Assembly (NCBI GenBank): GCA_964035575.1
Contig: OZ037847.1
Span: forward strand, 124,001-188,000
Direction of reading: 5' to 3'
DNA length: 64,000 bases
DNA from: Rhynchopus sp. YZ270_cl-10
Taxonomy: Eukaryota; Euglenozoa; Diplonemea; Diplonemida; Diplonemidae
In this document: positions 13,001-25,787 of the stretch, in pieces
How positions within the stretch are numbered: the first letter of the stretch is position 1
Layout: each line of letters opens with the position of its first letter
Position numbers and translations under genes: made by a program
Notes under the pieces: generated by a model
Told to the model about the DNA's origin: nothing
Seen by the model: the letters and a program-made list of their open reading frames with translations, nothing else
The model's database searches: none

Positions 13001-16000
13001 GTCCCCATCTCCCACACCATGCCCTCAGACTCGCCAACGCGTGTCATCGCAAAGTGCTTCTTGCGGGGCTCGAGTTTGATCGTCTTCACGTCCCCAATCT
13101 CGGCATCGGGGTTGTGGTACGTCGACACCTCCTGCCAGTTGCCGATGCCCACAGGCTCCGGGATGGGGGGTGCCTGCTTCGTGGCGTAGACGAGAGGCAT
13201 CGAGTCGGGGATGGTGAAGCGGTGGCTCCACTGTCCAGGGGTGTGTCCGATCGAGCCGTACCAGTGGTTGCCATCTGCGTGGAATGCTACAGCGCTGCGG
13301 CTCGTCTGGTGGCGGATGTGCTCCGGCCCCGGCAGGTACGTCTGATTACTGTCGACGTTCGTGACAGTGGGCTGGTTGGTCTTGGAGTCGATCTGTGTGA
13401 CAATGTTGTCCTTCCTCCACTCCATTCTCTCCTCGCAGTACACCTCCACCAGGTCGGACTCCACCCACCTGCCACGCTTGTGGTCAATGGGAGGCACGAA
13501 GTCGTTCTCGTCAATGGGACGCGACCACCGCTCTGTGTGTCTGTGCATGTAGGCAAAGTGGCATCCGACCATGTCCTTGTCGTCGATGATGTCCTTCGTC
13601 TTCTGGCGCAGCTTCCTGATCTGGGAGTGTGGCAGCAGCGCACCCTCCACACGCCACTCCACAGGCTGCAGCACACCCTCCGAGCGCACCTTGTAGGACG
13701 TGATGCGCACAGGCTTGTCGGTGTAGTAGATGAGGGGACGCATCTCGTGCACGATGGGCTCGCCGTTCGTCGTTCTGTTGGTGAGCGAGCTTGGGTCGGT
13801 TGCGGAGGTGACACCTGTCTTCTGCCTCCAGAAGCGTTTGTGTGCACGCGACTCGTCGACCTTGTGTCCGGTGTACATGTCTTCGTAGATGCTGTCGTCG
13901 TCGGCCATGTCTTCAAGCATCTGTGCGGTCGCCTTCGTCTCGAACTTGCGTGTGTCGTTGAAGAAGTTGAACGACCAGTCCAACTCCGTACCTTCAGGCA
14001 CCGGTGTGTCGTTGAAGGGCTTCCTCACCTCAATGGGGATGACGCGGATCACGTTCACCATAAGCGACGCAGTGCGCAGCTCGAAGCTGAGTGGTCTGTG
14101 GCAGTACATCATGGAGCGCACCGCCCAGTCCAGCACACCGTGCGCACCCTCCGGCAGCAGCATGCTGTGCAGGTTGTCGTAGATGCGTTCCGACATCATC
14201 CACCCTGCGTGCGAGGCGGCCTTCGTCACTTCTGCGATGCAGCTGGGCTGCAGCGGCTTCGTCCAGTCCTCCACGAGAATGGTTGTGAAGGTGTCAATGA
14301 AGGCAGCAAGCGGCAGTGTGCCTTGGTCCGCAAGTGTGTACAGCTCGTTAAGGTCCGCAGCACCAAGGCCGCGCACAATGCTGGCGAGCACACGACGACA
14401 GCCCACACCATGCAGCACAGTCTCACAGCACTCCACAGCCTGGCGCGGCACGAAGTTGCCGGGCAGCTCGTAGCGCAGCTTCTTGACAAGGCGGAGCACC
14501 TCCTCGGGGTACGCCGCCTCTCTGTCCTTGAACAGCTTCTGCAGGTTCTTCGACATATCAGCAGAGTAGCGCACCTCACGCAGCAGCTGCTTCGTCTCTG
14601 TAAGCTTGCCCGTCTGGGCGAACTTGATCGGCGTGAGCGTGAAGAAGCGTGTCATGTCCACACGGCCCTGCGGCTCCTGCTGCGTCTTCACACGCTTCTT
14701 CGGCGGCTCAGGCGAGGACTCAAGGAACTCCTGGCACTCATCGTCACTGTGGAGAACGGTCTCAAGCGCGCTGACGACGTCGCTCTTGCGGATGCCTTCG
14801 CACAGAGAGAACACGAAGTACGGCCGCTCCGTGAAGTCACCCAGCTGCGGTGCAAAGGAAACAAACTCGTTGTCGTACTGCAGCATGACACGGATCTTGT
14901 GGATGATGGGGAAGCGGTTGTTCGCGTAGACAGCGAACTGCGCCTCGCTCTCGGTGCTCTCGTGCTCGTGGTGCAGGCAGTCGAGGAAGGCCTGCGTCGG
15001 GTACAGCAGCCACAGCGCACCCTCCGCAGTGCCCACGTCCTGCCCCTCCGGTGGTGCGTCCTTGGTGAACACCTGCAGGTCGAGGTCCGTCATGTCCACC
15101 TCAGCACCCTGCACCTTCTGTGCCTTGTTGGGCGTGCTGTCCACCACGGGCAGGGCCTCCCAGAACTTCATCAGCACCTTGTCCGACCGCCTGAAGAACT
15201 CATGCTTTGTGGACGGTGTGTTGGTCTCGGGGTCCAAGCGGCGCATCTCCATGGTCGGCCACACCCTGTCGGCACGCTTCTTGCCGAGGAAGTGCACGAA
15301 CTCCTCGTACGTGAGGTACTTGCCTTCGGGGCTGCCGTGCGAGGCGGGGGAGAGGTCGTACGAGGTGAAGTGGTCGAACGTCTCGTGCCCGTTGGTGGGG
15401 AAGCGTCTGCACTCGGGGAGGTCATCCCAGGTCATGGAGGTGCCGCAGAGCTGGGTGTCCTTCTTCACGTAGCGCTTGTCGCCGTTGGGGTGTACGAAGA
15501 CACGCCTGTCTTCGCACTCACGCCAGGCATTCTCGGCACACTCCTTGTGGGCGGCACGGAACTGTGCATGCGACTTGTGGACATTGTCGCATGGGTCCAT
15601 CCTGCACTCCTGTGCAGCGGCCCAGCGCTTGGGTCCTGCGTTGTCCCCAAGGAGCTTGTCCTCAAGGCTGCTGAGGGTGAGCCACATGCCCTCGTACTTG
15701 CGGATGTCCTTCGACACACAGAAGATGCAGCCCTTCGCAAGCTTCGTGTACGCCACCTTCTCTGCACGCTGCCTCAGAAGCTCGACAGTCTTGTCGATGG
15801 TGTTGAAGATGAAGAGCCCAGCGTTGTTCGCACGCGCCACGCACAGCGCCTCCTCGAAGCTGGTTGCGGGCAGACACACACGCGCATTGCCGTGGCCGAA
15901 GGGCTCGCCAAAGCTGTACTCGCGTGCAAGGCGGTGGTAGGGGCGCAGCTCAGACGCGACAGGGATGAGCTCGCCAATGCCTCCTGTGGCACGGCACACC

Positions 16001-19000
16001 ATCTTCGGGAGGGGTGTGTGCACCATTGCCTTCTCAAGGCGTGCGATGAGGTGCGGCTTAGTGACGAGGGTGGAGTTCCTCTGCAGGAAGCGGTAGAAGA
16101 GTGTTGCGACGGGCTGCGAGTCGATGAGGAAGAGTGCGTGCTCGTAGAGGAAGGAGCGCTTCGCAGGCATGGGGGAGTACTGTGCGAGCTTGTCCAGGAA
16201 GGCTTCGATGTTGCGCAGGCGCTTCACGAGGGGCGCCTTAGCGGGCTGCAGGGCCTCGATCATGGAGTAGCTGAAGGCAGTGCAGTTGCGCATGTACATG
16301 TCGGTGATCTTGACCTCCTCGGCGATTCCTGCCAGCAGGTCCCACAGCAGGCACAGCCCGCTGCTGCACTTCTGTGCATCGTTGCAGTGGCGCTGCTCGA
16401 CCTCGCGCTCGTGCATCTCTTCGTCGTCGTACTTCTGCACACCAGGCCCAGAGTCCTCAGAAGAGTCGTCCTCAGCGTCGTCGCTCTCCTTCAAACGGTA
16501 CGTCTCCCCAAGGCCAATGCTCCACAGGTGCTGAACGGCCTGCAGGTATGTGGCGCGTGCCTCCTGGGTGACAAGCGAGTCGGTGCCCTTCTTGTTGAGG
16601 TGTCCTGCCCAGGTGTGCAGGGCAGAGATCATGTTGTCGAAGGCTTTGACGTACTGCAGCTGTGCCTCCGGGAGGCGGCCTGCCTGCTTCGCAAGGCGGA
16701 GGACGAACTCAGGGTTGCGGGTGAACTGCCGCACGAAGTAGTCTGCGAAGCGGTGCATGTTCTGCACGGTCACGCTGCAGCGCCCACACGAGCCCATAGA
16801 GGCGCCGAGCAGGGGCGTGGCATCGGCACCCACATCAAACTGTGCAGTTGCAGACTTGGAGAAGGGGTCAAGGGTCTCACGCGTGATGTCGATCTCACCC
16901 TCCGCATCTCTGTCGTCATAGTCGCAAGGGTTCTGCGACGTCTCCGAAGCAACGTCGGACATAGCGTCCCAGTTCGACGACTGCGTGTCCACCTCGCTGT
17001 CTGCGGGCTCGCCTGTGAGTCCGTCGGAGCGGATGTGGTTGATGCCGAAGCAGCGCACCTCCTTGCGCAGCTTCTTTGCAAGACGGCCTGCAAGCCCCTG
17101 CGGCATGGCCTCGTTGGAGCAGGAGTCCACAAGGCACGTCTCATGCCATGTGTAGCGCTGCTCGCCACCCTCCCCGCGGAGGAGGTGCAGGGAGCGCAGC
17201 ACGGCGGTCCTGCCGACAGGGTCGTTCTGCATGATGCGGTAGAGGATGTCGTTCAGTGCGGACGACGGGTGCAGGTCGATGCCATGCGAGGGGCACTCCG
17301 CCTCGTCCTCGTACAGGAAGTCGGGGAGCACGGTCTGGTTGGGGTCCACCGCCTTCGTGTGATCCTCCTTCTCGGGCAGCACTCCCAGTGCGGCGCGTGC
17401 AAGTGCAGCTGCACGGTCCTCCTCCTCGGCCTCCTCGATCTCGGCAATGTCCTTCTCGCTGTACCCAAACAGGTTGCGCTCCTTGTGACGCTGCTCCGCT
17501 TTGAGGTCACGCTCGGCATCACGCTGCACCTCACGCGCCTCTTCGACCTCCTTGCGGAAGCCTTCCATGTCCTCTGCGGAGTACGCCTCGTTGATACGCA
17601 TCCACGCGTTGAAGTGACGCACGCGCACCTGGTCGCGCCAGTTGCTGTCAATCTCAGGGAGAAGGTCGTCAATACGGCCCTCCACCTCAGCGTTCATGAC
17701 TCCCGCAAGACGGATGGACTGCATCATGGTGAGGCCAAACCTCTTGAAGAGGAGGTGGAAGCGCCATGGGTAGTGTCCTGTTGCGGTGGTCGCGTCCTCG
17801 TGGATGGAGGCGGGGACGGGTGCGTCGCGGTCGTATGTGTGCGGGAGGAGGAGCCAGTAGAGCTCGGAGATGCGTGGCACTCTGGCGACACCTGCTTTGG
17901 TGGCGGTGCTGCAGGCGTTGCAGATGGCGTCACTGAGGAGGTCGTCTGTGATGTCTGCCTCGTACAGCATGCGCAGCACGGGGGAGCGCTTGTAGACAGG
18001 GATCGTCGTGCTCTCGCCCTCATGTGTGCCAGAGAGAATGTCGAGACGGAGCTGGCAGAACTCCTGATACTCAACAAACGTGTAAGAAATACGGACGTGC
18101 CCCTTCGGAATCTCGCCCTCCTCCAGATCCTCGTCGTCGGTGTCCTGCATCACACTCTCCACACCATCGCTCTCGCACTCATCGTCGAACGCAATGAAGC
18201 TCTCGATGCTCCGTCTCCTGCAGTCCATGACACCCTCCGCATCCTGCTTGAAGTCGGGCAGCCTGCCGAGGAGGCCCTCCAGGGGCTTCTGTGTGCTGCG
18301 CTCCTCGTAGACCCACTGCCCCTCTGCGCCAAGGAGGCTGTCCAGGGCACGGTCTGCTGTGGGTGTGAAGGGTGTGTGCATGCCGCGCAGAACGTAGTTC
18401 AGGTGTGTCACGTCGGGGCCGACAGCGCCGAGCCACTTCCCGCGGGTGCCCTTGAAGCATCCGAAGTGGTTGGTGATGCACTCACCAAGCTGGTAGAGCT
18501 GCAGCAGCTGCGAGGTCTGCATCTGTGTGGTGGAAGCGTCCGCAGTGGCAATGGTGTCCTGGTTGATGAAGGGCGTCTCCGCACAGCGCTTCTGCTGCTC
18601 CTGCACACCCTTGACGCGCACCACGCTGTGGCTGCCTTCGACGCACACCACGACACGGGACAGAGGCACCATGAGCTGTGCCGCCACCTGCGCACGCACC
18701 TGCTGCGGCGTGCACTGCTTCTTGTTGTGCATTGTGTGCATCCACAGCGACTCCTCGTGGTACAGCTTGCGCAGCGGGAAGCCCATAGTCTTCTCGTGGT
18801 CCTCTTCCGCCAGCCCAGTGACCAGCAGAGGTGAGGAAATGATGTTTCTCTTGCGGCGGTCGATCGATCTGCACAGGATGAGTGCCTCAAGCATGAGCAC
18901 GTTCGCGTAGTCTGCCTTGGTGATCTGCGAGAGGGCCTTGCACACACCACGCTTGAGGCCACGCATCTTCTTGTACGGCGGCACCATGAAGCGCTGTGTG

Positions 19001-21195
19001 TAGTGCGACTCTGGCAGGCCGACACCGTACTCGAGCTGCAGGATGGCCCATTCGCCTTCGCGGGTCACTTCACAGAGTTTGGGGAAGTTGACTTCGTAGC
19101 CCTTGAGCTTGTTGGCCTCCTGCGCTGCTGCAGCGACTGTGATGTACGCGTTGAGTGCCGCAAGGGTGTCGTCTGCTGCGAGCAGCTCGTTCAGGAGCTT
19201 GTCGCCCGAGGCATGTGTCTGCATGAGGCGCAGTAGCGAGATGTACGGCAGGATGTCGAAGAGTCCACGGTCGCCGTACTTCCTGCGCAGCGAGAAGATC
19301 GACGCAGCGGGCCTGCGGCTGGTCACCCTGTCCTCGATGTCGCGCTGCTCGTCAGAGTCGAGGTCCTCGTCACCGTCGTCCTCTGCTGCAGGCTTCAGCA
19401 TCGCCGCCTCACCAGAGGAGAGCGAGTCTTCGTCCTGGTCGCGGTTGCCTGCCTTCTCGTCCTCGTCGGCCTCGACCTTCTCCTCCTGGACTTGGTTGTC
19501 GACGTTCTCAGACTCAGCGCTGAGGGACTCGTCGTCGGAGTCTGCGTCAAGGAGGGCGGCAACGGAGGCCTTCATGGTGGTGGTGTTGCGCGAGACGTCC
19601 TGGCGGTGCAGCAGGTAGGAGTGCTTGTCGAGCACGTCCACGACCACGTCTGTGAGGCGCGAAAGCATCATGCCCATCGTGTCGGCAGTGGACTTCATCA
19701 CCTCCACAGAGGGCGGCTTCGCAGCCTCCGCCTCAGCGGCCTTCGCAGCGTCTTCGGCATCGCGCTTCTCCTTCTGCGCCACAAGAGCGTCGTAGCTGTC
19801 ACGCTCATGAAGGGCACGCTTGACCAGCAGATGGTAGTCACCACTGCTCGGCTTTGCGTACGAAGAGTTCAAGACATGAGCAAATGGGCGCTTCCCCTCC
19901 TCAAACGCAACACCTTTCGAAACAGGCTTGCCGTCCACAGAGAGCAGAAACACGAGCTTCCGGCGTGGGAAGTGCAGGAACTCATACTGCTTGTCCTTCA
20001 CGAAGACGTGAATGATACCCTTCTCGCCAATCCACCACCGTTCTGCACCAGGTGCGTCGGTCTCGGGCATGACGCCCTTCTTCAGGAGAATGGGGAAGAC
20101 GGTATGCGGGCTGGTGTTCTTCGTGAGCATTGTCTTGTGGCTGGTGAACCCAAGGTCCGCCCCGGGCACGCTCTTGTTGCATTCGTAGGAGCCGTTCCAG
20201 ATGAACTCCAGCTGGACAAGGTTGCGCTCGTTGTTCGCGAACTGGCACTTCAGGTGCATGAACTCATGCACTGCAGAGTCGTAGCGGTTCGTCCTCCCGA
20301 CAAACGACGGCAGCACAACACCGTCCTGCACGGGGCCGTGCAGCGATGCCTCCACGGTCTTCTTGCACTCCACACACTTCGTGTCTGCTGTGGGCCACGA
20401 CGGTGCGCCTACAAGCGGACCCCCTGTGGGCGTGTCCTGCTGGTACGTCACGCTCTTATCCTTTGCGACAGTGAAACTGCCGGGTGTCCAGTTTGGGTTG
20501 TTTCCGAACTGCTCCAGCGGCGGGTAGGGGACTTCCTCGCGGACAGCGAACCTGCCTGAGGAAAAGCCTGAGTCGTCCTCTCTGTGCGGCGTGAAGCACT
20601 GTGGGAAGTAGAGCAGCGCACGCTCGACGCTGGTCACGTTGGGGAACACATCGCCGAGGGTGATGGCGACACGCGTGACCTCACCGATCTCGGCCTTGCG
20701 CATCTCCTCCTCCATCTTGCGAGAGTCCTTTGTGTGGATGCGTTCACGCTCCACCAGCATCACACCAACACGCACATCAGGCTCCCAACCAACACTGCCA
20801 CGGGTAAGCAGCCAGATGGGGAACACATCCGTGCCCTCCTGTCCAGCCTCCTGCTTGAAGACAATACACTTCCGCCAGACTCCTTCATGATTGATAAAAT
20901 GCGGTGCAAGCTGTGCGACCTGTGTGTTCTGGTCCAGCAGTTCTGATATGAAGTGCGGGGTGTCGATGGGTACGTTCGCAAGCGCTGCACGGCCTTTCTC
21001 CACTTTCTCCAGCACGTTCTCAAAGGCTTCACTCCCTGTAGCAGCGGCCTGTGACCTGAAGTCTGGGACAGATGTCCCCTTTGCTGCCTTGACGGCCTTC
21101 CGGTACCATGGTGATGTCTTCGAACAGTTCTTCAGGTATAACAAATGCAACTCGGTGGGGTTAGAAAACACCCATGCACCACCGACTTGATCCAT
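10033..21195 (-). CDS. giant unrecognised protein (about 3,578 aa) with lysine-rich repeat tail, five exons
   Basis: Exon 1 runs 21195-11050 (3,382 codons, no interruption). Four small exons follow, linked by phase-compatible introns: 10922-10870, 10803-10693, 10509-10144, 10093-10033. The introns are 127, 66, 183 and 50 nt. The sum of coding lengths is divisible by three only if exon 1 uses the GTAATA donor at 11049, not the nearer GTATGT at 11062, which shifts frame. I do not recognise the family. Visible parts: a possible PARP-type zinc finger at about residues 274-318 (CVEC, then HLKC), an Ala/Glu-rich helix near 480, a strongly acidic Ser/Asp/Glu stretch at about 545-640, and a long globular middle with many scattered Cys and Trp. 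The basic tail has a 13-residue repeat (KKKEYRETEAAKQ type) and ends in a bipartite nuclear-signal-like stretch (KRKRDDGDDDE, then QKRPR). The tail suggests a nuclear or nucleic-acid-bound protein; that is inference. The ATG at 21195 lies 2 nt after a CAG acceptor-like site. Confidence 0.82.
10144..10509 (-). repeat. 39-bp coding repeats in the lysine-rich tail
   Basis: Exon 4 of the giant-protein gene encodes about six imperfect copies of a 13-residue unit, variants of E-T/R-E-A/D-A/V-K-Q-K-K-K-E-Y-R. The pattern predicts a long charged helix. DNA units are 39 bp; neighbouring units differ by a few bases. The exon begins after a strong pyrimidine tract and TTTAAACAG acceptor. Confidence 0.85.
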
Positions 21196-22904
21196 TGCTG
21201 TGTTGTCTGGAAGGGTAGGTGGGTAGGTGGGTGGGTGGGCGTGTTGGGGGGGTGGGGAGAGAAAGGTTGATTGGCATGTGCAAAAGAAGAGAGGGGTAAT
21301 GGGGAGAGTTTCTTGTCACAACATTCTGAGTACGGTTAAGCACTCCTAGTGAGGCAAAGAGAAAAAAAAATGAGTTTGCATGAAATGAACGTTGCCTAGT
21401 GGGGGAGCGGGAGAAATGACAAAAAATATAAAGGGGGAAAAACTTTTTAAATACTGAATAAAGAGTCGTAGTGGACTCAATGAATAGGAAAATATGAAGA
21501 TGGAACGTGTCTCCAAACATGTTGTGGAAATGCCGTTCGATAGGGGAAACGCGTTTCTCCAAAGAAAAAAGAAAAAAACACCGAATAAAGTGAAATTGAT
21601 AGATATTGCACGCAAGAGAAGCGAAAAGTAAAAAGAAAAGTGAACCCCGTTTTCGCACCTAGGTTTTATGTCAACAGGGGAAACACATTTTCTTGCTGTT
21701 ATTTTTTTTTTTTTTTTGCAAAAAAAAAAAAAAAAAGAAGAAGAAAATATAGCGTGACAAAAATGCACTCCTATCTGGAATGCAGTACAACAATCAAAAC
21801 ACTACAAAAAGAGTCGCCCGAACATTGTTTTTTGTTTCGACATCACCCGACTACGAAGCAAGGTTACTATCTACACAAATGTCGCCCGTACCTTTTTTCG
21901 GCACACAGCCTTAAAAATAATTTTTGGCATATTTTCATCAAAAATGTGCGAATACATAATATTATTCCCACGACCAACCCCTTTCCATTTCGTGGCTTAC
22001 GTTGCGTCTCATTTGTTTCTTTTTCTTCGTTCGAAAAGTTTTACTTTACGTTACATTTGCTATCCTATTGCTATCCTGCACGACTTAAAATATGCTTTGG
22101 TACAAAGGAAATGACTTTACTTGTGTGTGGTTTCACCGTTGCAGTCAAGGAAAACCAAGTCAAGTCAAGTCTAGGGCATCCTATACAATAACACCGAAAC
22201 GCAGAAGGGTTGCACAACAGCCACAACCTGAGTCGCGACCTTAGGGGGGTTTGAAAATGTTTTTGTTATAGCTTGTACTCTTTGTTTTTGCTATTTTGTA
22301 TTTGCGTTTGTTTAGCCTTTTAGATCCTTAACCAAAGCGATGTGCGAACTTTAATGTAGTTTCCGGCTTACTCTGTCGACCTTAGGGGGGTTCTGCTGAT
22401 CTCTGTTTGTTACCCAATAGAGTAATATATGGGAGGAGGACATCGCGATGGAAGTCCACGAAGCAGAGATGGGGATGAGGGGGGGAAGGTGACAGTTGTG
22501 GCTGAGAGGTTGTAGAGTGCCACAATGTAAGATTGGGGAAAAAAAGGTTCGTTTTATACTTTCAAATCAAAGAAGAGAAAGTGGACGTTAACAGAATATA
22601 GAAAAAGAAGGGGGGGGAAACGTACTCCGAGCAATCTAGCTTCTAAATGATAAGGGAAAGGTGTTCGTTTTTATTAGAGATTTATTTCAACATAAAATCA
22701 TAAAAGTAGTAGAGAATGAAATGGGGGGGAGTTCCTATTCAAACATAACAAAAACAAAACAAAAAAAGAGAAATTGAAAGTGCAAAACGCCTCATCGTTC
22801 ATTGGGCGCAAGCACTGAAAGACAGTGGAGATTGCACAACTGTAGCAACACTACCGAGGGCAACTACACTACTCCAACAATTTATCTAAAAAAAGAGAGA
22901 AAAG

Positions 22905-22943
22905 CTTGAAAGATGAATACGTGCTTCGTGAGCACGGCCATCT
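22905..22943 (-). other. dispersed stem-loop (family A)
   Basis: On the + strand AGATGAA is followed by CGTGCT-TCGTG-AGCACG, a perfect 6-bp stem. On the gene (minus) strand the stem-loop is followed by TTCATCTT and a pyrimidine tract. The stem differs in sequence from other members but is still paired. Confidence 0.6.
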
Positions 22944-25065
22944 AAACAAAATGGTATGCAATAAGGTGGTATGTTGTGCTGTGGTAAAAACGGCGCTTTT
23001 TTCGGTTTCTCTAAAAAGGAGTGCAGGGTGCGTTGCCCCCTAGAGCCTAGAGGGCAGAAGCCAAGAGGGCCTAGAGGGCATTGCAACGTTTTCACTGTGG
23101 AAAGAGAAAGTCTGAAAAAGAGTAGCTTTATTGGAATTTAAATTGGATTTTTAAAAAAGAGAGAAAGAAAAAGTTTAGAAGATGAACCTAAACCTCAAAT
23201 AGAGTTTTTTGAGGAACAGCAACAAAATTTTTTGATTGAAAAGACAAAATCCTCTGGACAGTGTCTCCTTCACAAAAAAACATCAGCTGAACCAGGGTTC
23301 ATAGCAATGCACAGAATCGCCTGAAGGCAACCCCAAAAATCCTTTTTAAGGGGTTTTTAAAGAAAGGTTCGACAACTCAAACCAGGGGTGCTTTTCTAAG
23401 GCAATAAACAAAAAGACGGAAACCGTTGTGTGGAAAAAAAAACAAAACAAAAACTCTGGATATTGAAATTTGGTGTATTGTTTTTGAGAGAATAAAACGG
23501 CGCAATAATGCTGTATGATACTATTGCATTTCGGTTTTCTCTTTCAAAAGAAAATAACTGTGTGGTACTCCGGTAGGGGGTTGATATATTGACAGGTCAC
23601 TGACACAGGGACTTTATAGACACCCCCCCCTGATATTGACAGGTCGCTGACAGGTCGCTAACCGATTTCCAAAAGCACCACTGTGTAAAAAAAAAAATGA
23701 TATCGTCTTTGATTGATGCCATAGGTCATGGAAGGGCCCACCCAACATATTCAGTGAGGGAACAAGCCCTTCCAGCCTTTCAAACCACTGGGATGCCGTA
23801 TTTGCAATCGGGTGTGGGGTTTTTCCCCTTTCCTCAAGAAAAGGCAAGGTGTCCCATTGAAATCGGTTCTCCCCAAAAAAGGGTGGCATCATGTACAGCC
23901 CCTCTAAACCGGGCTTTGAACAGAGAGGGAAAGTCTGATGACGCAAAGTTTTCATTTTTTAGAAGGTTTTTGGTTCAGTTTACGCTACATTGTGAAGGTG
24001 GGCTGTTCTGTTTCCACCTTTCCGATACATGATTCCGTCCGTAACCCTTGTAGGATTTCAACCATCACATATTCTTTTTGTATCGAGAAAAAGCATAGAG
24101 GTGCGACAAATGTACCCTTTGAAAATGAGGAAGAAAAAAGAGTTGAAAAAGATGAATCTGCCTCGTGCTTGCATATCCTTTAAAAAAGAGAGTTGACATG
24201 AATCTGTGATGCCTCTCGTTAGCAATTTATTCAGATTTTTTTTGGAATAAATTTGAAAATAATCAATTGCGTATACTTTCCAAAGAGAAAGCACACAAAG
24301 ACGTTCAAAAACGTTGAAAACAAATCAAAAAATAGAGGGAGTCCAGATGGGTGGGTGCAAAGGGAAAATAATAGGCTTTTGGCAGTTGAGCCAAAAAAAA
24401 GGAAAGAAAACAATAGTAGTTGATACAGGCACCTCCGATCGACTCACGTACGATGCCAGCCCCGGATGAAAACACGAGTACCCTGCGGCCAACAACAGGG
24501 GAAGAAAAAAACACAACCGACATGAGCAGGCATCCCCAGATGTTCGTTGTATTTTTGCGCTTCATTTCCACATGACCTTTTTAAGAAAAAAGGTCTGAAG
24601 AAAAGTATGAAAAAATAGAAGAAAAAAAAATAGCAATACCACCCTGCGTCAAACTGGAACCAAAAAGAAAGTGTTCTGTACGAGGAATGCGCGCTTCTTT
24701 CACCAGCGGAATGGATAACACCCTACCTGCTGTTAAGAAGACACACTTTTCCCTTTCCATCAAACACAACTCTTTGTGAAAAGGCAGTGAGCAGGGAGGT
24801 TGGACACAACACACCACATATACAAAACAAAGCATCACACCGGTTGCACATTGTCAATATTTTTCAAATATTTCGAATATACAAGAGCGCGCACTGTGCT
24901 GAAAAGGGTCGGAGGTACGGGGGTAAGGGGGAGAATTCATTGTCGCGAAAGATAAAATACAGAAAGCAGGGGATAGTCTGAGAAAGGTTGGCGTGAACCA
25001 AGGACTGGTTGGTTGATAGGCTTGGCCACGTTTGTCAACAAATCAAAAAAAAAATAGTTTAGAAG

Positions 25066-25098
25066 ATGATCCTAAGCCTCTCTAATGCTTAGTCACCT
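25066..25098 (-). other. dispersed stem-loop (family A)
   Basis: AGATGATCCTAAGC, a short loop, GCTTAGTCACC on the + strand: a CTAAGC/GCTTAG stem around a CTCTCTAAT-type loop. The minus strand continues with TTCTAAAC and ten T. It sits about 0.7 kb past the end of R1. Confidence 0.65.
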
Positions 25099-25787
25099 AG
25101 AAAGAATAGCCTGCCTGCAGTTATTTCCCACCCTGATTGGGAAGGGGTGACAACATGATTTATAGACTCAAGAAAGACACGGGAGATGAGGTGCCCAACA
25201 CAACACTCTGGGCGTCTGCTGAACACCAATGAGCGCAGGGGGTACCGACAAATAGGAGGGAATGCACACGATCCCTCCTCGCACCGGGGAATGGAAAGAA
25301 AATACCCACCTCTCGCCAGGCGTGGAGCATGCTCCTATTTCCTTCACACATCCAAAATCTTTCAGAGAGCGTCAGGACGAGAGCAAGGCAGGTACTGGTT
25401 GCGTAAACTAAAGGGGGGGAGGGAGCATAAACGGCGAGGGTTTGACCAGAAGGGGAAGCTTGAGCAATAAATGGTATGCATTTTGCTCAGCTGACTGTTT
25501 TCTTTTATTCGTTTTATTCGTTTTCTTCATTTCTTTCTTTCGTTCATTTATTCTTTGTAGCACACTGCCAATTCTAGAAGATAACTGCACATTTATTGCA
25601 CGACACTACGGCACTGCCAAAGGTGCACACTGTCTCCAGGGGATTGGGGTGATATGATATGTGTATAAAGTTGAAAGATTACTGGAGCACAGTGGCCACC
25701 TTTGTGCCCGTAGTGGAGACAGGGTGCATTGTATGGATGGAATAGCATGGGGCAGTGTGGACAATAGGGAATGATAAAACATGCTGT

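Larger units (their letters stand above)
21196..25787. other. 4.6-kb AT-rich spacer with dispersed stem-loops
   Basis: I see no supported gene. Stem-loop family members lie near 22776-22820, 22905-22943, 23172-23197, 24148-24176, 24192-24222 and 25066-25098. A coding-like 62-bp patch at 22822-22883 recurs at 54390-54450. A 16-bp direct repeat (CGACCTTAGGGGGGTT) occurs at 22236-22251 and 22377-22392. A GC-richer tract at 23030-23095 holds short inverted copies of CTAGAGGGCA. The rest is homopolymer-rich spacer. Confidence 0.6.

Noticed and set aside
12868-18834. 1,988-codon open frame on the + strand opposite the giant-protein gene
   Set aside because: It is the antisense of a strongly codon-biased GC-rich exon that avoids TTA, CTA and TCA codons. 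Composition is His/Arg/Leu/Val-rich without domains, and the minus frame is longer and continues into spliced exons.
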